Assembly: GCA_033558025.1 (NCBI GenBank)
Contig: JAUCEF010000017.1
Location: 3,162,001 to 3,226,000 of the forward strand
Length of the DNA stretch: 64,000 nucleotides
Direction of reading: 5' to 3'
Source of the DNA: Phytophthora sp. 'mugwort'
Lineage: Eukaryota > Oomycota > Peronosporomycetes > Peronosporales > Peronosporaceae
Part shown: positions 32,461 through 42,281 of the stretch, in pieces
Numbering within the stretch: position 1 is the first letter of the stretch
Layout of the letters: the number at the start of each line of letters is the position of its first letter
Notes under the pieces: model-generated
Told to the model about the DNA's origin: nothing
Seen by the model: the letters and a program-made list of their open reading frames with translations, nothing else
The model's database searches: none
Made by a program: the position numbers and the translations under genes

Positions 32461-32957
32461 ATGATGTTGATGGAATCATGCACGCGAGAGCTTTATTTTT
32501 TCGAACCTGTGAATTATCAAGGTCAAACTATTGATGGTGGCGGAGATGCTGTCGGATATGTTGCCCGAGTCAAAAGTAGGCGTCGTTTCAATCTTCTCGC
32601 TCAATTTATTGCGTGCGGGTCTACATTTAGCCAGGCAGCGCAGCATATGGAGTGTGTTAAACTTGAAACGGACTTGGAGATTACAGTTTGTGTTCTGATA
32701 GGATCGCAGCAAATTACTCTCCCGTCATATGCGCTCAAAAAAAAGTTACAGCTTCAATTTCAATGTTTATCCCAGGTAGGGGCCTTTTCTCTTGCGTTCG
32801 ATGGGTCTACTCACCAAGGGATGTCTTATCTCGACGTAACTGTCCGTTTTGGGCATACTGGAGAGATGCACAATTACCACTTGACGCTCAAATAGTGATA
32901 TTGCACTTGCTTGCAATATCACTATTTGAGCGTCATACAGGCGAGTACATGTTCTAA
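32461..32957 (+). pseudogene. hAT-like transposase relic interrupted by a hairpin insertion
   Basis: The plus frame from 32461 reads NYQGQTIDGGGDAVGYVARV, FNLLAQFIACGSTFSQAA, then AFSLAFDGSTHQGMSYLDV and HNYHL. I know this pattern from the catalytic core of hAT-type transposases that are abundant in oomycete genomes. The frame stops at 32893-32895 inside a hairpin insertion. After the insertion the expected continuation (SLFERHTGEYMF) reappears in another frame, ending with a stop at 32955. Both ends of the element are missing and no terminal repeats were found, so it is a dead fragment. Confidence 0.75.
32882..32935. repeat. Perfect 24-bp hairpin, 6-nt loop, inside the hAT relic
   Basis: The left arm 32882-32905 is the exact reverse complement of the right arm 32912-32935; the spacer is CTTGCT. 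The right arm is native transposase coding sequence; the left arm is an inverted copy of it. Removing 26 nt (about 32886-32911) would leave the CTTG junction seamless, as expected for a template-switch insertion. Confidence 0.92.
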
Positions 32958-34508
32958 ATCACTGATGAGGCATCCACGATTGTAATTATAAGTTTCGCTT
33001 GCGATGGATTTCCTGAAGTCTTCGCTTCAGGGGCAACAACATCACTGTTGCCAGCTTCCTTAGTCTCCTCTCTTCAAAACTAACTGGAATAGTGTCCGGC
33101 TTTTTCACTTTGTCCTTCTTCTCCTTGGGAGGCTTAGACTTTGGTTTCTCCTTTTCCTTCGTTTTTCTTTCTCCTTGGGCTTTTCTTCTTCTTCTCGGGA
33201 CAACTGGAAAGCCGACCAGAGTCTGACAACTGGAAAGTCTGCCCACAGGCAAACTAAATTAGTATGCCTGTAGGCTGGACAGAGACGCTGTACACTTTCC
33301 CGCCAGCACTTCAAACCAGCGGTGACGGCAGCGCCAGGCGGCGGGTGTCCGCAGCATGACTGCCCGAGTGGAGACATGATACAGCCAGAGAGCTAACTTG
33401 GCAGCGGGACTAACACAATTAGAATGGAAGGGACTACGAGAGACCGTCAGTATTGGCCTATGGGGCGAGCAACTGCACATTCGCCCAAGACAGCAATCAT
33501 TTTCTCTGTACGATACGAAGCGGGAACAATTTGGCTGCCTGCACAGGAGCTGCCTACGGCTAGGACGCGTTGCCATGCATCATGTCTTCTGGATCTAGCG
33601 ACGCTGAAGAAGGTCTTCGTACTGCGCTGGCGACAAGTGGGTTTGATAAAGTTGAAGGCTCTGCAGCGGAATAGGAGAAGGCGCTAATAATATATAGTAG
33701 GAGTAAGTGTAGGGCCCGAATGTGCTTGTGTATTGAAAAAGAAGAAGTAAGGACTTGGGAGTCCTGTGCGGAAGATGGGGAGGTCTCCACCAACCACTCC
33801 CAATTATGGATACTATACTGTACACTATCGTGTCTACATCTGTTAGCACATATGTTGACGCATAAAATGCACGTCCGAATTTTATACACTGATACAGTGT
33901 TGGCAGGAGGGATTTAATCATTCGTCCAATAACTTGACGAAACGTGGTTGTACCACGTGGTTTAGGCCATGCGGCCATTGTCGGGCCATGGCCGATTCCG
34001 GCCCCGCATTTCGTCAAAGTCTCGCCGCAGCCAGCAGCAAGTCCGCCGCAATTGCAACTTCTATTCGCGTATGCTTGCTTAAGTCCACAAGCGTAGAAGT
34101 ACATGTAGGGCGGCGCACAGTGAGGGTTCTTTTGGGTCGGATCACAACAGGTATGCGTAACAAACAGCTGCAAGACGGTTGTAAGTCCACCTACGTGCTT
34201 TCTGACTAATTACGTGCTCGCGTGCTTTTATCAGACGCGTGAGAAGATCGCCAATGCCAGAACGGAGATCATGCGCGCCGGCTGGGATCATTTCGAGGGG
34301 AAGTGTTAATAATAGCTTGCTCCGAGATGACTGACAGCTCGTCGTCGACAAGAGGATTGAACCGTTGGGTTCATTGAGAGTGATGATAGAAAGGCAAATA
34401 GCGCGGAAGACGCGTTGCATCGCCAGGCCAAGATTTCCCTTTTACGCTGTTTGTGAGTGCGTTAATTATTTTCCCTCCAACAGGTTCTGTACCCAGGAAC
34501 GCCGCGCT
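32958..34508. other. 1.5 kb without a convincing gene
   Basis: A minus-strand frame at 32986-33252 is lysine- and arginine-rich (for example KPPKEKKDKVKKPD) and could be a decayed exon, but no family is recognised. A cysteine-containing minus frame near 34000-34130 starts only with non-ATG codons. The rest is unassigned. The region is probably old repeat sequence on the flank of the nested copia elements. Confidence 0.4.
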
Positions 34509-37111
34509 ATGAACGAAGATGTACAGGAACGCCACTACAACAACAACACCATGTCATCCTCGTCGGACTCCGACGACGGCAAGAGCAGGAAGCGTAATGG
34601 CTTCAAGACCGCATCGTCAGGCACTCCCGTGAACTGGAACGGTGAGGACTGGACTTTCTACAACCACGCGATGCTAAAAAGCGTTTAAGAAGAGTTCGTT
34701 GGATGCGATGGCATAGAGGTGGAGGACCCGACATAGGATCAAGACGAGAAGGACCAGTTCAAGAAACGACAAGCCAAGGTGAAGATTCTCGTCCAGTGCT
34801 CGCTGCCGATGAAGCTGGTCAAGCAGATTATGTCGAAGAAGCCAGGCACTGAGATATGTAGCGAACTGTGCTCCATCTACGAGGGGGAGTATAATTCAGT
34901 TATGACGGCGCAGAACTTTTATCTCCTTCAGGGCGAGCTACACAGGCCTCGTCTGCGATCGAACGGCGACCTGAGGAGCCAATTGTACACGCTCTTCGAC
35001 ACCAAGGACCAGCTGGAGGACTTGAAGTCGCCCGTGAACGACCTGCAAATGGTCGGCATGATGCTGCGCAGTCTGCCAACCCAAACGTGCTATAACGAGC
35101 TGAAAAGAAAGGTGCTGTTTAGCTACATGAGTAAATACACACCGGAGATGGTTCGAGAAAAGATTCTCACGGCTGAGTCGCGGATTATTGACTGGGACAA
35201 CAACCGCTTTTGGGATGACCAGAGCAGAAAAAAGACTAGCAGTACCCAGAAAAGCGGGAGAAAGCAGACATCGAGAGATGAATCGAAGAAGAAAATCTCC
35301 TATTTTGATTTCGGCTGCCATCATTGTTGAGGCAAAGGTCATTACAAGCGGTACTGCCCATACCTGCTTGGTGAAGAGAAGCCGAGGAGAAAAAAAGAAT
35401 GCTCAGGCTAAGTATGCACGGTCCGGAGTGAAACTTGGTGAGCAGGAAATGACGGGATTGGCTGCCGGAGAGCCTTGTTGAGTGCCGAAACGTGAAGTTA
35501 ATAGGCAAAACTGTGAAGTGGTCGTCGAAGGACTATGACTCAAATCAATGGTATTTCGACACTGGTGCAAACGCTCACGTCGTCACCTGCAAGGAGTATT
35601 TCATGGCTCTGCAGAGCATGGAAGACAGCGACTGGAACCCGATGATCTCAGTATTCGTAGACAGCGCTGGCGCTAATGCAGAGGGCTTTGGCCCAATTCT
35701 TCTAGAACTATGATTGATGAAGATTTGTTTTTTGTGTTCGTGGAAGACGTGCTTTACGTCCCGCAAGCTGCATTCAGCTTGTTCTCTCTCGGATTGGCAC
35801 TAAACCAAGGATTCACAATGTCGTGGGACCAGGACGCGAGGATTTTCTGCATGACAAAGGACGACACCGAAGTGATTTGCACGACAGATGAACATCGACT
35901 TTAAGTGCGCACAACGTTGGTGGCACAGCGAGCCGCAAGAAGAAATCCGTAATGAAGCAGAGCGTGATTGTAAACTTTGTTGTGGCGGATGGCGTAGAGG
36001 ATATTAATGTCTGGCACGAGCGATTGGCTCATACATGCCAGAGTACATCAGACTGATGCCGATCGCGGTATGGCCAAGGGCATAATGCTTAAACGCCGCG
36101 GGAAGATCGACTGTGCAGATTGTCATTTCGTCAAGCAGCACCGGAAGCCATTTATTTATTTATCCAGCTTCTTCTTAAAAGAAGAAGCTGGATAGGCCCA
36201 TCAAGAATGTGAATGAAATGATCTTCGCAGATCTGCTCATACCAGGACTGAATAACGGCTCAATGTACGCAACACTTCTCGTTGCGATGAACGTATTCTC
36301 TAGTCACGTGAAGACTATTCACCTATTGAAGTCGAAAACCGAGGGCAAGGTGAACAAGTTCATGCAGGAGTACATCGCCTGGGCTCAGCGACAACATGGA
36401 AAACGCGTCGATGCTGTGCTTATTCGTAAATTGGGCGGTGATGATGAGATCGAATCTGGAAACCTAGTGAAGCAGGTGTTGGCCGGTAAAGACCAGGAAT
36501 TTTGCAATCGAGCAATGGAGAGGTGGTATCGGAAGAAGGGCATCATTCACACAAAAGTTGGTCCCCATGCTTCGCAGTTGATTTAGTGAAGCGCACGCAC
36601 CAGACTTTGCTCGGCATGGTGAAGCCAATGATGCACCAGTCTGGCATGCCGAAGTCGTTCTGGGTGTATGTTCTCTAAACTGCTGCGTATCAAGTCCTCG
36701 TGTTTTGCAAGGGCGCAGGGCGCACTCCGTAAGAGCTGATATTTGGTCGAAGCCTGACATCCATCACATTCGGGCGTTTGGTTCGCTCGCGTATTGCCAC
36801 ACATCAAAGGCCATGCGAAAGAAGCTCAGCTGGACTGCATGGTTCGGTCTTTGCTTGGATATCGTGAGGACGACGTTGGATGTCACGTATATTTCCTGAC
36901 CGACCGAGGGTTTCGTGTCCGATGTGAAGATCAACGAGACGATCAAATACAAGGACCGCTACGACAGTGGCTATAAAATCAAAGCAAGCCGGTGGCTTTA
37001 GACTTTCGACGAGTTCTTTGAGGAGGGCGAATTAGATTATTTCCCCGACGGTGAAGGAGATTCGCTTCCAGTACCTGAGGTGAACGCAGATTCAGAGTGT
37101 GAGACCAGTAA
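34509..37111 (+). pseudogene. Copia element 1: gag, protease, integrase remains
   Basis: In order I read: a gag start (MNEDVQERH, then PVNWNGEDWTFYNHAMLKSV and a stop); a gag core (LKSPVNDLQMVGMMLRSLP); and a CCHC zinc knuckle (CHHC, stop, GKGHYKRYC) whose coding is broken by a TGA at 35328-35330. Next come an aspartic protease with YFDTGANAHVV (about 35549-35580) and VLYVPQAAFSL, and a GAG-pre-integrase HHCC region (WHERLAHTC, CADCHFVKQHRK). The integrase core follows (ADLLIPG, VFSSHVKTIHLLKSKTEGKV), reaching MVKPMMHQSGMPKSFWVYVL near 36670. Several in-frame stops and a hairpin insertion at 36161-36194 show that it is dead. Confidence 0.8.
36161..36194. repeat. Perfect 16-bp hairpin, 2-nt centre, inside copia integrase
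   Basis: TATCCAGCTTCTTCTT (36161-36176) is the exact reverse complement of AAGAAGAAGCTGGATA (36179-36194). The right arm is native coding sequence (KKLDRPIKN continues the integrase). The left arm, with the short T-rich ATTT repeats before it, is an insertion that introduces a frame disruption. This is the same architecture as the hairpin in the hAT relic. Confidence 0.9.
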
Positions 37112-37116
37112 CATTT
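37112..37116. repeat. Target-site duplication, left copy (CATTT)
   Basis: CATTT directly precedes the left LTR and is repeated directly after the right LTR (42277-42281). A 5-bp duplication is the normal signature of copia integrase. Confidence 0.92.
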
Positions 37117-37246
37117 TGAAGTGACCTAAGCAGAGAGAAGTCTATGAAGCAGTCGTTATTGTGAAGTGAAGCTTCTCATATAGTCTCACGTCAACGGTAA
37201 GATGAACTATAACTTCAACAGGGACCAGTACACTTCAACCTCAACA
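37117..37246 (-). repeat. 3' LTR of copia element 2 (130 bp)
   Basis: In element orientation it begins TGTTGAGGTTGAAGTGTACT and ends GGTCACTTCA. It lacks a roughly 25-nt segment present in the other LTR. The short length is typical of small copia elements. Confidence 0.9.
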
Positions 37247-40200
37247 GCCCGACCTACTGGTTTCCAGTGTTGATGTTGTTGTCGACAAACTTGGTCTTTG
37301 ACACCACACCCATAGCATCTTGATGCTTCTCAAATGAAGTGCGTGGTAGGGGCTTTGTGAAAGCGTCACCAACATTGTCTGCTCCAGGAACACGCAGAAC
37401 TTCAATTCCTTCAGCTCCACACATTCACGCACAAAGTGATGTCGAACATCAATGTGCTTACTGCGGTTGTGAAACACGGAGTTGTTCGCCAGCTTCTTGG
37501 CACTTTCGTTGTCAACGAACCTTTTCGTTGGTGCCTGCTGTTTCATTTCAGCTCTTTCATCATTTGCCGAACATGAATCACTTCATGCACGAGCAGGCTC
37601 AACGCCATATATTCGGCTTGGTGATGTGTAACGCCACCGTCTTCTCTGCCTGGCTACTCCACAAAATAGTACTTCCACAAAACGCCGTCAAGTATCCTGC
37701 CACTGACTTTCGATCATCTGTTCGATTGGCAAAATCAGCATCAGTGTAAGCTTGCAAGTGGCAATCCAACACTTGGTTAGTCCATTCATGTCCTCCTAGA
37801 CATAAGCCATAGTCCAGTGTTTCTTTCAGGTGGCGGGGACCACATTTCACAGCTCGCCAGTGAATTATACCGGGGTTCTCCAAGAATTGACCGCACTCTC
37901 GCACCAGATACGCCAGATCAGGACGCGTTCCCAGCATCAAGTACATGAGGCTACCAACAATAGAACGGTACGGCTTGCCTTGCATAAGCTGTCGTTCTTC
38001 AGCTTCTTTTGGACACACGAGCTTAGTTAGCTTCATGCCTGGAGTGTTTGGTGTCTTGCACCCGTTGCATTTTTCCATGCCAAATCTCTGCAGCACGGAT
38101 TCGCCATACTTGCTTTGGCCGATGAATATCGTTCTTTCTTCTCGGTTTCGTGTGATCTTCCAACGAAGAATGTAGTGCAGCTCGCCCAGACCTTTCATCT
38201 CAAAACGATCGCAAAGCATTTTCTTCATCTGGTTAAGCAGCTTCATGATTGGTGCAAAGGATCAGATCATCGACGTATAGTGGAATGAACAGCAGATGTG
38301 CATCAATTACTTTGACTGCTACGCAGCCTTCGGACTTCAGCATTGCGAAGCCTTGTTCTTCCAGGAAGGTCTTCAACAACTGAAACCAAACTCTTGGCGC
38401 TTGTTTTAAGCCATATAGGCTCCTCAGCAAACGACTGACCCAATCCTCCTTGTCCTTGGCCTTAAAGCCATCGGGCTGCTCCATATATACCGCCACGTCA
38501 ATTCCCCTATTCAGGAAGGCTGTGGTTACGTCCATTTGGTGAATCTCGTAGTTCCACACGGCTGCTAGAGTCAACAAAACTAGCAGCGTCTCCGAACGAG
38601 CGATAGGAGAGTACACCTCAAGATAGTCGATGCCGTATATCTGCATAAAGCCTTTTATCACTAGCCTTGCCTTAAACCTCTCTATCTCCCATTAGAAAGG
38701 TATTTCACGCGGGAAATCTGACAATTCCGCAGCACTTTCGTCTGCTTTCGCGTGGAACTAGTTTCCATGTTTGTCTTCATCAAGACATTGTATTCAGCAT
38801 CGGCAGCATCTTTCCACTGCGTCGAGTATTCACTCTCCGAAGCCTCTTTCATAGTAGCTGGCTCAATAATCACACTCTCCGTCATGCAACAGTAGTCATG
38901 CCACCACGCCAGCACTAACGCTTTTGCCATTGCTCACTGTAGTTCTTCACGAGCTTTCAGCCATCCAGCACAGGATGCGCTGCAGCAGCATCTGGATTGA
39001 TTCTTTCGTAGGCCAGATAGACGTAGTCACCAAACCACGTCGGTGCTCACTCGGCCACTTCGGGTTACTGAGATCGCTGCGCGAGCACGCTTTGGAGGAA
39101 CATATTCACGTAGTCCTCTGCAGTCGGGGGTTGGTAAGCTCTCCAACGTTGCTGCATCCTGCTTGAGGTTTAACTTGGTGACTTTCCTCCATTTGTTGTC
39201 TGACACTCTCGGTCATGTGTTACCTCCGCAGCCGGTGCCATGCGCTGCCCCCTGCTGTGTCGATTTTGTTTTTCCGAGAGGTCCTTCGATGTCATATTTG
39301 ACGGCACGCACTCACCTCGCAGATGGTCTGCCTCTGCGCCCCGTGCTGTCTCTGTGCTCGCAGCACTGTGGTTTGACACAATATATCGAGCTCGCTTCTT
39401 GCGAGGCGGTGTGTCTTGCGAGGCACCGTTCTCGGTTCTTCCTCGCTTTTCGGCCCCAGCGGACCGGGCAATCCGCTCAACTGACCCACCTGGCCGGTCA
39501 ACCTATGCGCGGTCGGTCCCACCACTCCGACTATCACGCTCTGCCCCTTCAGGAATCGATTCAGCACCACTCGTCTCCGCCTCATGCATTTCGTCCAGCA
39601 TGGGCTCAATTTCGTCGTGTTTGTTGCCATCAGCCCCAAAATAATCGCTTGTAGATTGAGCACTTGATGTTGATGGAGCTGAGGCATTAAACACTCGGCC
39701 AGCTTCATGTCGTAGAAGACAACGGTGTGGCTATAGAAACCCTTGTTGGTCTTGCTGCTCAGTAGTCGATATCCTCTCTTTTCGTAAGAATAGCCAACGA
39801 AGATTGCTTCCTGTGCTTTAGCATGCATTTTCCACCGCTCCACTTTATCCACATACGCTAAGACAGCACAACCAAAGGTTCAACTTCTCGTATTCAGAAG
39901 TCCGGCAATACCATACAGAATATGGTATCTCCATTCCTCGAACAGAATTTGGTACGATATTCACACAATGTGCGGCTGTCACTGCGACCTCGCCCCACAT
40001 CTCCTCAGGCAGATAATAGATAATAAGGAACTCGCATACACCTCATCTTCTCAGTGATTGTGCGAACCATCTTCTCAGCAACTCCATTTTGCTCAGGTGT
40101 GTGCTTCACACTGCTACTGAATTCCATCCCATACTTCTTTTCGCACACGACTTTCAGAGCTATAAACCTCCTTCGCATTGTGTGACTTAAGTGCCTTCAT

Positions 40201-40800
40201 CCGCACGTGTTGCTGTGTTTTCACCTGCTGATAGTAAGGTCTCCAGCTTGTCGTCGATGCCCGATCAGTGCTCAAGCACACGGTGACAAAACGACTCGCA
40301 TCATCAACAAACACGGCAAAGTATCGTTTCCTCCGTATAGAGGTACAGAGGTACTGCATATGGCCCCCACACGTCCACATGCACCTTTTCCCCGACTAAC
40401 CACTCGCGACTTTGCGGTTTTGAAGTCTTGAAGCTCTTTCTCGTAAGCTTGCCTTTGACGCAGGTATCACAGCGATATCCACCAGCTACCCGCAACTCAA
40501 CGTTCTCCAGTGGCCACTGGTCATGCCTAAACAAGGCATTGAACGCATTTCTACCAGGATGTCCCAGCCTCGTGTGCCACAAGTCGAATTCACTGACTTG
40601 AGTGGGTAATGTCACCATTGCTACGTTTTGGGGACTCTCCAGCTCTAGGCGATAGAGATTAGTGTCGTCGATATTTGCAATAGTAGAGCTATTGCCCATA
40701 ATAATTCCAGCATATGCTGGATCATCGAAGTGTACTTTCACCCGTTGATCTTGCGGCAACGAATCAACCAACTGACGACGCACAGAATAGAGACTGCATT
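37247..40800 (-). pseudogene. Copia element 2 pol: integrase, reverse transcriptase, RNase H
   Basis: Reading from 40783 down: GAG-pre-integrase (FDLWHTRLGHPGRNAFNAL, CDTCVKGKLTRKSF); integrase start (EKVHVDVWGPYAV, RYFAVFVDDASRF); integrase C-terminal part (KAQEAIFVGYSYEKRGYR, about 39810); RT start (WKDAADAEYNVLMKTN, about 38820); RT core with HQMDVTTAFLNRGID and the catalytic YVDDLIL (about 38255-38275); RNase H (VGSLMYLMLGTRPDLAYLV, AYTDADFANRTDDRKSVAGY, GSTILWSSQAEKTVAL) ending VDNESAKKLANNS and KHIDVRHHFVREC. The RT-RNase H part is nearly intact; the integrase is shattered. Confidence 0.85.
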
Positions 40801-40989
40801 ACATCTCCGGGGCATATCGTACTCCACGCATCGTCATCGTAGCCGACAACAAGAAGTATCCAACTCCTTCTCAACTGTCCCAATGCCGTCCCCACTCAAG
40901 TAATTGTTTCCTCCAACTCGCACTCTAGCACACAAGGGTGAGCTCCACCAAGTCCGTCATCTGGTTTGTGATGTGAATCGATGCTCCCA

Positions 40990-42068
40990 AATCGAGATAC
41001 TACCGATCATGAGCCAGAATTGCACTTTGTCTTTTCATGACTTGCTGCAAAATTACATTTGCGCTATCATCATATTTCATTTCGTAGTGGACTTGAGCCT
41101 TATCGCTACCCTTCGCACCCTTTCCGCCAGTCAACTTCGCTCGCTTTTGTGCTGGTCCATCGCTTTGGAATTCGCCGGGCGGACGCTTGCCCAAATACGG
41201 GCAGTCCTTCACTTGATGAGTTTGTTCTTGACAATGAAAACAACCGCCGTTCCGCTTCTGCTCCGCACTGCCTCGAACGTGTCCACCGCCGCGTTCTCCG
41301 CCTTGATACCACCACGTCCTCCACCGAACCTCTACCTCGACCACCACTTCTACGTCCACGACCACGTTCTCTGCCAAAGCCTCGACCTTGTCCAAAACCA
41401 CCGCTGCTGAAAAAGGCCTTCTCTTTGTCATCTCTCTTACCTCCTTCCGTTTTACGACCTTGACGATGATCATACGCCATTTCGAAAGCCAGCTCTAGCT
41501 GCGCATAATTTGGCGGATCGTCAGGATTGTCTGGTCTGTGGCTGGCAAGGAATGTTTGAATCGTAGTCACGAGGAAGAGATCTGATCAGTAGAGCAGGCT
41601 TTGAATACTCCTGCACTGGTTTGCCGACTTCGGAAATTGTCTCCATGAGCCGAGAATCTCAATCAAATGGCCTGGCAAATTCCCGTTCTGGGTGAGTCGA
41701 AGGCGACTCAGCTTGGCTCTCTCCTCTGCATACTTTAAGTAAGTCTTGCCCACGAAGCGCTTTTTCAAACGCTCCATGACAAGATAAGGAGTCGGCTCGT
41801 ACTTGACCGACTTCATAATCTGGTTCGTCATTGCTTCGTAGATTATCTCCTTTGTCCGTGCAGTTTCACTAACTCACTTGGCATTCTCGTCCGGCCTCGT
41901 TGTCGCATCCGGCTCCGGAACATCGTCCGTACAATACTTCCAGAACTGCTTTCGCTGGAGCTTCAACTTCAGCCTCTCACGCCACACCTCGTAATCTTTG
42001 CCGTTAAACGGCGGGAACATCTTTTTCTCATCGCTCGACACCCTCTCACTTTGCTTCTCTTCCGCCAT
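40990..42068 (-). pseudogene. Copia element 2 gag region
   Basis: Gag starts [12 protein letters not shown] at 42068, followed by [20 protein letters not shown], the usual gag/UBN2 opening. A TGA at 41876-41874 interrupts it, after which the same frame continues (VSETARTKEIIYEAMTNQI, YLVMERLKKRFVGKT). The frame then shifts to a Gly/Arg-rich segment and a CCHC zinc knuckle (CFHCQEQTHQVKDC, about 41205-41250). At least one stop and two frameshifts separate the parts. Confidence 0.8.
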
Positions 42069-42105
42069 GTCACTAGTGTCAAACAGGCTCTTCCAGCGTA
42101 GTCCT

Positions 42106-42118
42106 TGGGCTCATAACC
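42106..42118 (-). promoter_or_regulatory. Primer-binding site matching the anticodon arm of initiator tRNA-Met
   Basis: Directly inside the 5' LTR, the plus strand reads TGGGCTCATAACC, which is the anticodon-loop sequence of eukaryotic initiator/methionine tRNA (CAU anticodon in GGGCTCATAACCC). The element RNA therefore carries the complement, GGTTATGAGCCCA. Drosophila copia and yeast Ty5 are known to use half-tRNA-iMet primers paired at this internal region, not at the 3' end. Confidence 0.8.
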
Positions 42119-42276
42119 TGAAGTGACCTAAGCAGAAAGAAGTCTGTGAAGTAGTCGTTATATTGTGAAGTGAAGCTTTCAGCAAAGTTGGTCTTCTCTG
42201 CTTCTCGTATAGTCTCACGCCAGCGGTAGGATGAACTATAATTTCAACAGGGGACCAGTACACTTCAACCTCAACA
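42119..42276 (-). repeat. 5' LTR of copia element 2 (158 bp)
   Basis: It has the same ends as the left LTR and about 94 percent identity over the aligned part, with an extra roughly 25-nt segment around 42178-42203. It should contain the element's promoter in minus orientation. Confidence 0.9.
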
Positions 42277-42281
42277 CATTT
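42277..42281. repeat. Target-site duplication, right copy (CATTT)
   Basis: Second copy of the 5-bp duplication. Directly after it the sequence of element 1 continues. Confidence 0.92.

Larger units (their letters stand above)
37117..42276 (-). mobile_element. Ty1/copia element 2, complete with LTRs, nested in element 1
   Basis: This 5.16-kb element has TG..CA-bounded LTRs at 37117-37246 and 42119-42276, 5-bp target duplications CATTT on both sides, a primer-binding site next to the right (5') LTR, and gag-protease-integrase-RT-RNase H read on the minus strand. It sits in opposite orientation inside element 1. The LTRs differ by eight substitutions and three indels, so insertion is not recent, and the coding part is disrupted in many places. 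Confidence 0.92.

Noticed and set aside
33595..34173. 192-codon minus-strand ORF with a Cys-rich start
   Set aside because: It begins at a TTG codon; the first ATG would leave out the Cys-rich start, and no domain or splice partner is visible.
34300..34508. LTR or primer-binding site of copia element 1
   Set aside because: I looked for TG..CA ends, a TGAGCCC-type site and a matching repeat near 44.3 kb but found none that hold up.
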